Origin: Basidiobolus meristosporus CBS 931.73 | Taxonomy: Eukaryota > Basidiobolomycota > Basidiobolomycetes > Basidiobolales > Basidiobolaceae | Assembly (NCBI GenBank): GCA_002104905.1 | Contig: MCFE01000389.1 | Coordinates: 1-64,000, forward strand | Direction: 5' to 3' | Length of the DNA: 64,000 nt | Shown: piece by piece, positions 1-9,928 of the stretch | Layout: every line of letters starts with the position of its first letter | Numbering within the stretch: position 1 is the stretch's first letter | Position numbers and translations under genes: made by a program | Notes under the pieces: generated by a model | Seen by the model: the letters and a program-made list of their open reading frames with translations, nothing else | The model's database searches: none | What the model was told of the DNA's origin: nothing

Positions 1-2
1 TT

Positions 3-2199
3 GTGGATGACATAGGCATCAAAGGATCAAAATTCCAGGACACCACTGAAGTTATGCCTGGAGTAAGAAAGTTTGTCTATGACCATATTGCAGACAATGA
101 TGCCATATTTAGGAGCCATTGAAGAAGCTGGACTCACCATCAGTGGTGAGAAAAGCAGCTTTGGTGTATCAGAGATATCCATTGTTGGACAAAAATGCAA
201 CACCTTTGGTTGTTCACCTGGAGACTCCAAGACACAAAAGATATGCAACTGGCCTACCCCCACAAATCTCACACAAGCTTGTGGCTTTGTGGCTGCTTGT
301 GGGTTCTTTAGGATCTGGATCCTAAGATTCTCTGAGATAGCAGAACCAATCTACCGACTACAGAGATAGAACACCCCATTTATCTGGGGAGAAGAGCAAG
401 AAGAAGCCATGCAATTACTGAAAGAGGCCTAGGTATCTCCACCAGTTCTAAGACCTCTTGACTATCAAAACACTGAATGCCCACCTATTTTGACAGTGGA
501 TGCAAGCCCCATAGGAGCTGGAGCACTACTTGGACAAGATGATGAAGATGGCAACTGCTATGCCTGCAGATATGAGAGCTGCCTATTCTCTCCTAGAGAA
601 CAAAGATACTCACAGATTAAGAGAGAACTACTAGGAGTTGTGAAGATGCTGAGGAAACTGAAGTCACAACTCTACATGACACATTTTATCCTGGAGACAG
701 ATGCCAAGCCACTTATAGGAATGATCAACAAGCCTGACCTACCTGATGATGCCACAAACCAATGGATGGCATGGCTGAAAATGTTTGACTTTGAGGTCAA
801 ACATATCCCTGGCAAGACAAATGTTGTGGCTGATGCAGGAAGGGACCACAATCATTTGAAGACTTGGACCCTCACTTTGATGATATTATTGACGCAGAGA
901 TCCGACAGATTGCCATCAAAGACCAAGAGAGAACTACCTGGAGTCTGATCAAGGAATATCTAAGGACACTTAAGAAACCTAGTTGGATGGATATTCAGGA
1001 GTTTAGAAAACTCAGGAAGAAGGCACACCACTACTATCTTAAAGATGATCTTCTCTTTAAGCGAGTGAAACCTGGACTTATGCCAAGAAGAGTAGTCACT
1101 ACCCCTCAAGAGCAACTGAACATCATGACAAGTATCCACCAAGGAGAACCAGGAGGACATAGAGGACAAGAAGCCACATACAATACTACAGCTCAGAGGT
1201 ACTACTGGGAAAACATGTACTATGATATCCAACACTTTGTTGAGTCATGTGTAGCCTGCCAGAAGAGATCCTCCAAGCGTTATGAAGAACCACTGCATCC
1301 TACTTACACAATCTGTCTATGGCAAAAGGTTGGCATTGACCTTGTCCACATGCCAATAGCTGGATCAAAAAAGTACCTGATTGTTGCTAGAGATGACCTT
1401 AGTGGATGGGCAGAGGCTCAAGCCTTGCCCAACAACAAGAGCCATACCATATGGAGATTTATACTTGAAGACATCATCTGCAGATTTGGCTGCATCTGGC
1501 AGTTTGTTGCTGACAGAGGAGAGATGACATCCCAAATGATCCAGGAGTTGTGCTCAAAGTACAAGATACACATTGCTTTTACAACAGCTTACCACCCTCA
1601 AGCCAATGGAATGATAGAGAGAGGACATGGACTATTGGTGAACTCTCTTGTCAAGACTTGTGAGAATAACACAACACTGTGGCCACAGCAATTACATCTA
1701 GCACTCTGGGCAGATAGAATTACTACCAAGAAAACAACTGGATTATTGCCATTCAAGCTACTCTATGGACATGACTGCATACTACCAGTTGAGTTAAACA
1801 CAGTCACTTGGAACTCATTGAATTGGAGATCCGATATGCAGACTGAAGACCTCCTTGCAACTTGCATACAGCAACTTGATCACCATGACTTGAATATTAG
1901 CAGAGCTGCTGAACAACTTAAGGACACACAACTAAACAACAAGGTGCCCTTTGACAAATCACACCCAACAAGGCCAAAACCACTATCACTAGGAGACCCA
2001 GTATTACTCTGATTCTACCTTGGACAAGCAATGGAGTCGGAAGTTTGACAACAAATGGACTGGCCCCTACCTCATTTCCAAAGTGATTGGAAATGGAAGT
2101 TATTACATATCTGAGCTTGACAACACCCAGCTGAGAGCACCAGTTGCTGGAAATCAACTTAAGTTATTCAAGCATAGGAATTTTGCACATCAAGATTAG
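3..2199 (+). pseudogene. gypsy D pol remnant: RT, RNase H, integrase, GPY/F module
   Basis: At 3-370 the end of reverse transcriptase is visible, with a VDDIGIKG motif matching the RT catalytic box, then a frame change into the palm/thumb (GLTISGEKSSFG). At 490-840 RNase H starts with TVDASPIGAGALLGQ and carries the D, E and D positions expected of the family. Integrase at about 864-2012 has an N-terminal HHCC zinc finger (H..H with CVACQKR), then core residues in GIDLVH, VADRGEMTS and GMIERGH that correspond to D,D,E. After a stop at 2010-2012 the frame shifts and a KWTGPYLI segment (a GPY/F module) runs to a stop at 2197-2199. Several frames and stops show the copy is non-functional. Confidence 0.88.
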
Positions 2200-2224
2200 T
2201 TTGCTTTGACCCAAGTTCAAAGCT

Positions 2225-2238
2225 GAGAGGGGGGTGGA
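2225..2238 (+). promoter_or_regulatory. polypurine tract of gypsy D
   Basis: A run of purines (GAGAGGGGGG then TGGA) lies immediately before the TG that opens the LTR, as expected for the plus-strand priming site of an LTR retrotransposon. Confidence 0.7.
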
Positions 2239-3309
2239 TGTAGTGGGGTGACAGTGACACCCACTGACAGATGTGCTCATTCCCTTATTTTGTACTTCCC
2301 TATATCTCTACTACACTTATTTTAGTTTTATCCCATTTGTCCTACCCAATCAGTACTATCCCATAAGCCGGTTGACTATCACACCTGCTTACCTTATTGC
2401 ATAAGTTACCCCTCACTTTATGTAAGATTACTAGCTATAAGTACTTCTATATTAGGCAAGTACCCACGCCAGTACCCGTGACACATGATCAGCCCATGTC
2501 ACCATCCCAACCATTTCCATACCATATATGGTATCCCCATGTTACACAGGTTTCAGAATACTGATTCCTGGTTGGTTGGATGTGCTGTGCCTCTTAGAAC
2601 CTTCTGGCACCTACTTAGAACATTCTTAGGTCATTCTGATGTCATTAAGATTTCTATTGATATCCGGAACCTTCTGGAACACCATGATTAATAATCACTT
2701 AGCCAGTAAGAAAAGTATATAAGGGAGGCTCTCCCTCAACAATAAATCATCATCCCTTTTATCAATATACCAACTTGTTGATTAGTGTGATCACTGCTAC
2801 CTGCTGCTACCTGAACTTCCAACCCTAGACCACAGGACACTCCCAGGAAACCGCGCTGACAGCCAACTGACCTTGGAGGCACTACTTGTGAGGAATACTC
2901 AGAGTAGGTATCTTTTATCATATTTGATTCTTTCCCAAGTTTGTTCTTGTACAGGCAAAGATACTTTTCTGTCTTTGTAACTATTGACCAAAGCTGCATT
3001 CTTATCAAGTCCCTGCTGGTGGAGTTTACAGTTGTTTTGACTTTGGAAGCTTTAGTACATTGTCATCTCAAAGGACGCTGAACCCAGCACATACTTTTGT
3101 TAAGATGCCAACTAAGTTGGGGATTGTAGCTCAATAGTTTTCCCTTGACAAGCTTGTGGCTTTATTCCCCTTCATATTAGATTAGAGACAGAACCCAAGT
3201 ATTCCTAGCAAGCTTTTGCCAGAGGTTATTGCACCCAGTGAACACCCCACACACAAAACACTTGAGAAGTGTTGGACATATCTCTCCCTTGGACTTATAC
3301 ACCACCACA
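2239..3309 (+). repeat. gypsy D 3' LTR, 1,071 bp
   Basis: It starts TGTAGTGGGG and ends CACCACCACA. Both ends were placed by comparing this copy with the reverse-complement copy at 44,940-46,010: similarity begins and stops at the same bases and the two copies have the same length. The sequence after it (ccgct...) is unrelated to what follows the other copy. A TATA-like AGTATATAAGGG lies near 2,713, consistent with the promoter inside the LTR. Confidence 0.9.
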
Positions 3310-3439
3310 CCGCTACTCCATTGTACCGTGGAGTGCGTGGAACAGGGGTCTGCTGTTAGATACCAGTGTTGAGTAATACCATGCATTCTTCTTAGAGTAG
3401 TATTCCACTTCATTGTCACCTTTAAGTACCTCTGATTTA

Positions 3440-4015
3440 CACCCAGTTTGTGTTTATGTGATTTTCTTGAAATGCCTGAATGTCTGTAAAGCCTCAACCT
3501 TTGACTTGAGGAAGTATACCCTTGTGTATCTTGTCTTGTCATCAAAAAGCATTACACAGAATCTCTTAGCTTCAAAGAGCAGTGTTCTCATTGGCTCTTT
3601 TATGTTAGGGTACACAGTAGCCAATATTGTGGCAGTTGTAATGTCTCCTGAGCTTCTCAAAAGCTGCCAAGCTAGTTTGCCATACAAGCAGACCTTACAA
3701 ACAGTTGATTAAATAAAATTGAGTAATCAAGGCCCAAACAAGTTGCTTTTTCAGCAATTGGCTTATTCCCTGTTCCTCAATGTGTCCTAGCCTCTTATGT
3801 CAAGTCTCCTAGCTTACTTCATCTGTTTCAGCAATGTAAACATACTCAGGTACAATGATCTTTTACTGTCATATGTATATACAATGATTCCCAAAGCAAA
3901 ATATTTGTCCATTTTGATTGAATATTAGGCATCTTATCTATTTTGGCCACATGGAATGGATTGGATAATTTTGCCATCATTACCCCTGGGCTAATACACA
4001 TACTTAGCTATGTAG
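3440..4015 (-). pseudogene. Ty1/copia integrase-region fragment
   Basis: Read on the minus strand, 3,454-3,687 encodes a piece ending MLFDDKTRYTRVYFLKSK, the start of the copia integrase core (usual form FIDDxSRYxWVYFLKSK). Sequence to the right, upstream in the element, gives broken traces of the GAG-pre-integrase segment (HIEEQGISQL after a damaged LWHxRLGH). It belongs to a copia lineage distinct from the two long copies at 28 and 38 kb. Multiple stops; no LTR could be assigned. Confidence 0.75.
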
Positions 4016-4769
4016 ACCTACTGGTGGAAGCTTCTGTTGGAATTTATGAAATGATATGGATGTAAGGAACTTATCAACAAATAGTGTTTATTGTTGCATT
4101 GTAGTTGATTAATAAGAAAGCTCAGTATTTATAACCTTGTAGAAGTGATACAACTGCAACACCAAGTAAGGAGAGCTCCTCAACACTCAGCAGCATTCTG
4201 TAACAGTTTCAGGGCTAGTACATAATGTTTGGTAAAAGTGCCAATTGGATCTTGACAACAGGGTAATAATCATGGAATCTAAGTTTGAGCAAAGCAGCAA
4301 AGTTAAGGCTGTGGGTTAGTCCTACAGTGAGCAAGACAAGTCTAGAATTGATAAGTATATATTCAGTTGCTGAATGGTACCAAATAGTCCAATATTTTAT
4401 TAGGAATCACCTCAAGGCTAGCACAAGCATAGAGTGTTTGAACTGTACCATGAGCATTGTCTTGTATTCAAGTCAGCAAACAAGTTTTGTCAGAATATAC
4501 CAGGCCTCTGTTGTAGTTGGTACCTGGGATTCATATAGGCAACCAGATTTGGGCCAGCATTGATATGCTAAGAAAGTATCTCAAGAATAGCATAAACTAG
4601 CAAAGGCAGAACTACCAGGTGCTATGGCTAAAATCCAGCAACTTATTCAAGAGCTGGTCACAAGCAGGGATCATTGCTCCAGGCAAGCAGTAAAGAAATG
4701 TCAGGCAGCCAGCAGAAGGCCAATAAGGGGCCAGCCAGCCAAAACAGATGCATCAGTGTGGCATTCATT
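4016..4769. other. repeat-derived region, related to 18,190-18,720
   Basis: No intact gene. Stretches around 4,540-4,760 are clearly similar to 18,500-18,700 (shared GCCAGCATTGATRTGCTAA and following sequence), so this is transposon debris, probably from the tail of the accessory-gene family described for the Plavaka-type element. The short open frames here (4,285-4,563 and 4,624-4,827) match nothing I recognise. Confidence 0.5.
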
Positions 4770-5137
4770 TGTTATGATCTGCTGCTTGAATGCTCAAGTT
4801 GGATCAGTTTTTAGTCAAATCAATTAGTATATGTTTAGGTTTTCAGTATGTCAGTATTACCTATGAAATCAGTAGCATTAGTCAGCAAATGAATCAGCAT
4901 ATCCTTATCAGTCAGAAATAGATATATTAAGTAAGATCTTATTGGGTGATGATGATGCAATCAAATGAGTCATCAGCCACAACTTACATTAGGAAATACA
5001 ATTAGTCAGCAATTGATCTGGCAAAATGTACATAAGGAGTTGCTGGAACCTCAATAAAAATCAGTTCAAGTTTTAGTGATTACAATACTAGCTAAACTCC
5101 CTATTCCTCTACAACTCTTATACCAAGACTTGTAACA
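4770..5137 (+). repeat. gypsy B 5' LTR, 368 bp
   Basis: It starts TGTTATGATCTGCTGC and ends GACTTGTAACA. Boundaries agree with the copy at 14,558-14,921, where similarity begins and ends at the equivalent bases. Confidence 0.85.
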
Positions 5138-5155
5138 TTGGTAGCAGCAATAACC
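5138..5155 (+). promoter_or_regulatory. candidate primer-binding site of gypsy B
   Basis: TTGGTAGCAGCAATAACC follows the LTR directly and is conserved in the second copy at 14,922. TGGTAGC resembles the PBS that pairs with the 3' end of a methionine tRNA in many LTR elements; the actual primer cannot be proven here. Confidence 0.6.
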
Positions 5156-5195
5156 TGAAACCTCCCTCCTGAAGAAAGAAGAAACCACCCTCAAG

Positions 5196-7137
5196 ATGTT
5201 GGACAATCAAGAATGGAAGAATGGCATGCAGCAAATCCTGGCCCAACAGCAACAAGGAATGACTACCATGGCTCAGAGCCAGCAAAGCCCTGTCAAGAGC
5301 AACTTTAGTGTGAAGGTCAACTGGTACCATGGCAGAGTCAATGAAAACCTGGGAACTTGGCTCTTTCAGATTGAAGAAGCTTTTAAAGCTAAAGGAATTG
5401 CTCCAGAAAGCAAGTTGCATATTGCAGCTTTTTACCTGGCAGATGCAGCCTTACAGTGGTACCACAACAAGATCAGGTCAGCCACTATGATGGGATGCTC
5501 TACAATCTCTACCTGGGATGTGTTTGTGTTGGAAATTCTGGATGCTTTTGAACCTCTGCACTAGCAGACACTACTAAGAAGGAAGTTAAAGACACTCAGT
5601 CAGAAAGGAATAGTTCAAGAATGCATCCATGAGTACAGATGTTAACTTGGACAAATTGAAAGAATGGACCCCTTGGATCAAGTTGAATACTTTATTGATA
5701 GGTTGAAAGAAAGAACTTGCAAGGAAGTGAATTACCAAAGACCTCAGACTACTGAAGAAGCCATTAATATTGCCATTGACTATGACTCAGCTATGTTTGG
5801 AGTTGGGAAGCCTACACTGACTAATCAGAAAGGCTACAATCATCATGAAAGAAGACAGTCAGAAACAGTACCAATGGGAATAAATGCTCTGCTGAAGAAT
5901 CCTACCTCAGAAGAATGCAAGAAGAAAGGACTTTGCTTCAATTGCCACCAGCAGGGACATATTGCAAAGTACTGCCCTCAGAGAAGAAATAGACAGCAGC
6001 CAACAAGAACCTCCAACCATATTGAGTCCCATGAACACAGTAATGTGGAAGATGAGCTTGAAGAAGACTCAGAACTCACCTTCCACATGACAGAAGAATA
6101 CCTATCCCAGATGACTTCAAACTCAGTAAAGCTATTATACTTGAATGGAGTAATCAATGGAGTACCTGCCAAGATCATGATTGACTCAGAAGCATTGCAT
6201 GAGTACATGTCAGAGCAATTTGCTCTGTAAGCTGGGATCAACTTGGAACCTACCAAATCAACTTCAGTCTCTACAGCTGATGGGAACTCTCACATAATCA
6301 ACCGTATTACCCAGCCAGTAAGAATGAAGATCAATGACAATGAAGAAGACCTACAGGCTTATATATTTGGGAACTCCAAATTTGACCTTGTACTTAGAAA
6401 AACCTGGCTATTTTGTTGTAATCCATCAATCAACTGGAGAACCCATGCTACTCAGATCCAAAAAGACAACAAGACCTATGAGCTATTACCTGCCAGGCTG
6501 GATTCCAACTTGGCCAGTTCCAGTGTTTGCAAGACAAGTGAACTTAGCAAGACCCAGTTCTGTAGAGTGCTTAGAAAAGGTACTCATATGTTCCTCATGG
6601 TGGTTTTACAGGAGGATTCCTCTACCCCAGCACCCAAGCAGGTCCAGACTCTCTTGAAGAAATATTCAGATGTGTTTCCAGATGAGCTTGTAAGCCTACC
6701 ACCAGTCAGAGACATGGATCATGCCATTGACACAGGAGATAGCCCTCCAGTGAGCAACACACCTTACAGAGAGAGCCCATTGGAATTGACAGAAATAAAG
6801 AGACAAATTGATCAACTATTGGTGCAAGAATACATTAGGCCCAGCAAGTCACCCTGGGGAGCACCAGTGCTTTTTGTGAAAAAGAAGGATGGAACACTTA
6901 GGATGTGCATTGACTACAGAGCCCTGAATTCAGTTACTGTCAAGAATAAGTACCCCATACCTTGGATTGATGAGCTTTTGGACCAACTTAATGAAGCCAC
7001 TATTTTCAGCAAGATTGACCTCATGTCAGGATACAACCAAATTAGGGTGAAACCAGAAGATATTCCTAAGACAGCATTTAGGACTAGAAATGGACATTAC
7101 AAGTATTTAGTCATGAGTTTTGGCCTCACTAATGCCA
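5196..7137 (+). pseudogene. gypsy B gag-protease-RT, one frame with three nonsense codons
   Basis: The reading frame that opens at the ATG at 5,196 stays in phase to the break at 7,137, interrupted only by TAG 5,562-5,564, TAA 5,643-5,645 and TAA 6,228-6,230. Gag (5,196 to about 6,050) has a capsid-like region and a CCHC knuckle CFNCHQQGHIAKYC at 5,934-5,975. A protease-like segment around 6,170 reads AKIMIDSEALHEY where the family has DSGA or DTGA, so the active-site glycine is lost. RT follows with [26 protein letters not shown] and [11 protein letters not shown]. The YxDD box and everything beyond are missing. Gag and pol appear to be fused in one frame; the stops look like decay rather than programmed readthrough because there are three at unrelated places. 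Confidence 0.85.
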
Positions 7138-7320
7138 ATAAATTACTTCTCCCAGCTAGATTCTAGTAACCCTTAGAGGTGTGCTCTGGCTTTTGTTTGT
7201 GTAAATTCCATATTGAATGGTGCAGAGTTGACTTGTTACCATGAGAAATCTGGCATACCTTGGTAGAACTTTCCTGATAAAAATTAGTTGCTTGTTGCCC
7301 CCAACCCTACTTTGCATTAC

Positions 7321-8740
7321 TTACCTGATTACCCATGCATTGAAGCTACTTAGCTTCTTAATGTAATAGGCATAGGTGTCTCCATGTTCACATTTGTCCA
7401 CAATATTTTCCAACTCTTCCTGGCTGTCCTCCATGTGCCAACTCATCACATCCATGATGGACTTGAAGGTAATATTCTTGATGAGGTTGAGATATGGTAG
7501 TACCTGCAACATGACATATCTTCCTATCTCCCCACACAAATGCTCCAAAGGAAACTCTCAATAGGTGAAGCAAGACCCAATATTCCCCACACACCAAGCA
7601 AGATGGAGTAGAGAATAGATGCAGTAATGGCACAGATTTATGAGTTCAGCTCAATGTTTGTAGTATAGGCACTCAAATCTGGTTACAAACTCCTCACACA
7701 GTGGCTGTATATGTTTCAAGTTGGCATTGGTGATCCATTTCAAGATAAGTATTCCTATAATGTACACATATGGCTCTCAATGCCTCCAATATACTCTTGG
7801 TATGAATGGCTTCAGAATGCCTCTTAATTATATACAAATCCAGTTCATCCAGTCTTTGCATTTTTTTTGCATATGCGTATGAATATTGATAGCAGCCAGT
7901 GAGAAGTCCTCAGGGGAGCAGACACTGTCTGATATCTTGCCAATTTGCTCAGAATCCTCCAGTATCTTGAAGGGCTCATTTAGCTTGAAATGCCCCATGT
8001 ACAACTTGGTCATCAGTATAGGGATATTGTTGAAATGCAAATGCATTGCTCCCAGTGGAAAGCATCTACTCCAACAGATGCCCTCTATGTTAAGTATCTG
8101 CATTTTCCAATTGATTCCATATTCTGGCCAATGGCTTAAAGCTTGTCAGCTTTGCTGCAACTACAGTGTGACATCTGTGTGTTTTACTGTGGGAAGATGA
8201 AGTTCTTAGTGTTGGTACTTGGGTAATGATGAGTGTGCAAGTTATGGAGTAAATCCCTGGATCGCACACATGTGACCACAATACCATCCATTGTGCCCAG
8301 AAAAGCTTGCTATCTTGCTGATGGCTGGGGTATTCCCAACACCAATATTTATATGTACTTTGACATGATGGGCACTTGGTGTTATCTTGCCAGAAAGCAC
8401 ACCAAATTCATTCTGCAATGGATGCAGGTAGCTATCTAGGTTGCATGGTGATTTAAGCCCAGACACCAGTGAGACTACCATCAGATTTTTGCTCTGAAAC
8501 CTAAGACAGGTGGCAGATTCAGGATGATGAGGATCAGTGGCCAGTATGATTTGCTGGTAGAGTACTTGTTTGGTGGGAATCCATCAAGTGCCAAGGCAAA
8601 GGCATGGTCAGGAATACCTTCAAGGTAGCCCTTGCTTCTTATTGGTTTGAAATATTTGCCATCAAATAGACTTGTTCTGTTGGATAGTGCCATATAGAGC
8701 CATGAGTGCCAAATGATGCCATAGTGTGCCAGGGAGGCCA
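7321..8740 (-). pseudogene. transposase remnant of Plavaka/Tnp2-like element, copy 1
   Basis: Minus-strand pieces carry the conserved landmarks of this transposase group: an N-proximal block EGIPDHAFALALDGFPPNK then SYWPLILIILNLPP (near 8,481-8,660), the SNLDSYLYPL and ISKIAxFxGHNGxYC block (8,242-8,481) and a C-terminal block with MEHLCGEIGR and VMDVMSWHMEDSQEEL (7,321-7,550). In the family these correspond to the (L)DGxxP...WP(I/V)xLIxxNLPP, (D)xDSFLxPLxxEL and GxNG.CPC landmarks and the PMERxCG motif. Frames change several times and stops are common, so the copy is inactive. Family assignment rests on motif pattern alone. Confidence 0.7.
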
Positions 8741-9063
8741 AGTGAGCCTACACTTGGCCACAGAGTGTGCAGCACAGCTCTGCATCTTCATGCAAAGCAG
8801 CCCCTGTGTTTCAATCATTATGATGGAGAAGATCCATTGTTGGACCTTTTTTCTTAGGTAAATGCTATACAGGATGTGCAAGTGCATAAAAGGATTGAAG
8901 ACATGGATCTGGTACTCAAGACCTATGGCACTCTGAATCTAGCTCCTGTGGCTTGTAACATGTCACAAAAATGCATGGCACTATCTTAGTCCACTGGTAT
9001 TATCCGGCACTATATTTACATATTAGCCCTAAAGTAGCATCAATACAAAGCACTTATAGTGCT
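8668..9063. repeat. foldback MITE, single arm, inserted in Plavaka copy 1
   Basis: It begins AGACTTGTTCTGTTGGATAGTGCC, the same terminus as the complete palindromic copy at 38,705-39,438, and follows that copy's left arm to its centre. The sequence before it (ATCAAAT) joins transposon sequence that is uninterrupted in copy 2, so this is an insertion. The opposite arm is not recognisable. Confidence 0.7.
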
Positions 9064-9522
9064 AGAGAGGTGACAAAGAAGGCCAGGTGCCAATATAGAA
9101 GTATCAGCTGGTAGGTGAGATTATACTGGTACAGTAGTGACTGATGAGTGGTCATATATGACTTGTGTGGCAAAACACTGACCATGATCCTTGTGATACT
9201 TCTTATGCTGTCTGTGTGCTTCATGGCTGAGAGGCTTGCTATAATAGCCACATTACCTATTTTCTCTTCTCCTATGGCATTGAATCAAAGCAGTCTTGTT
9301 CATAGGGCAAAGCGTGACCTTCAACAATGTAGCACTATTATATCACTTTTTTGTCAATTCTCATGTAAATTTAGTACAGTCTTGTATTTGAGACATTGCA
9401 AATACATGAATGTAAGATGCAATGATGACCCACCATAGCAAGCACTATATACAAAGTTATGCCACCTCATACACATGTATTTGTAACATTATTCCCCTTT
9501 GGTTTAGCTCACTTCCATATAT

Positions 9523-9928
9523 ATGCCACCAAAAAATAAAGTTAAGTCATCCAGTTCCCAGCCAAACGCCACCGCTAATGGCAGCAGAAGAACAGCTGAA
9601 CAACAGCTTGCTCTGATATTCAGTACAACAAGTGAGACTAAGTCCAAAAAAGACCATGATGGCAGTGTGGCTACCAAAGGTAATAATGCAGACTCCTCAG
9701 GCTCTCAGTCAAGTAGGCATTTGAGAGCCTCTGTGGAGCCCAAAGCTGACTGTTATGCTCAAGCAGATGAGAATGTAACAAATACAGTGCAAACAGTTGA
9801 GGACCAGCAAGTGGCCATCATAACTTCACCACTACTCATTTTAGCAAGTATGTTGTCAGCTCATACTGAAGCATTTATGAAGCAATTAGGTGCAGTGGCT
9901 GATAGGATAGATGCAATGGCCCAGAGAA
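9523..9928 (+). pseudogene. accessory ORF of Plavaka-type element, copy 1 (5' part)
   Basis: The open frame starts MPPKNKVKSSSSQ and runs about 135 residues until a retrotransposon junction. It is rich in Ser, Thr, Ala and Gln, with GNNADSSGSQSSR shared exactly with the copy at 21,190. The lysine-rich start (PPKxKVK) looks like an SV40-type nuclear localisation signal. A heptad-like segment RIDAMAQRN begins just before the break. Function unknown; it is transcribed away from the transposase, with about 780 bases between the visible starts. The frame is open to the break, unlike the copy at 21,190. Confidence 0.6.

Larger units (their letters stand above)
1..3309 (+). mobile_element. Ty3/gypsy retrotransposon, family D, 3' half with 3' LTR (truncated by window edge)
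   Basis: Pol remnants in the gypsy order reverse transcriptase, RNase H, integrase run left to right and are followed by a purine-rich tract and a TG...CA terminal repeat of 1,071 bases. The 5' part lies outside the window. The copy is dead: the pol region changes frame several times and has in-frame stops. The same LTR recurs as a solo copy of identical length at 44,940-46,010 and as fragments at 27,739-28,276/32,836-32,930 and 47,870-48,320, so the family is multi-copy here. Confidence 0.9.
4770..7137 (+). mobile_element. Ty3/gypsy family B, copy 1 (5' LTR to mid reverse transcriptase)
   Basis: 5' LTR, primer-binding site, gag, protease and the first part of reverse transcriptase are present in order. 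The element stops abruptly inside RT at the SFGLTNA motif (about 7,137), where it abuts a reverse-oriented Plavaka-type transposon copy; GCCAAT sits at the junction and matches the transposon side. A second 5' half of the same family lies at 14,558. Confidence 0.88.
7138..9928 (-). mobile_element. Plavaka/Tnp2-like DNA transposon, copy 1, with divergent accessory gene
   Basis: The minus strand of 7,138-9,250 matches, block by block, the plus strand of 33,100-37,770 and the minus strand of 18,840-21,090. The head-to-head accessory gene begins at 9,523 on the plus strand. A foldback MITE sits inside at 8,668-9,063, and gypsy C cuts the accessory gene at about 9,929. No terminal inverted repeats could be fixed because both ends are lost to other elements. 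Confidence 0.7.

Noticed and set aside
4031-4140. TGTTGGAATTTATG as the start of another copia LTR
   Set aside because: No second copy, purine tract, binding site or CA end could be found to define it.
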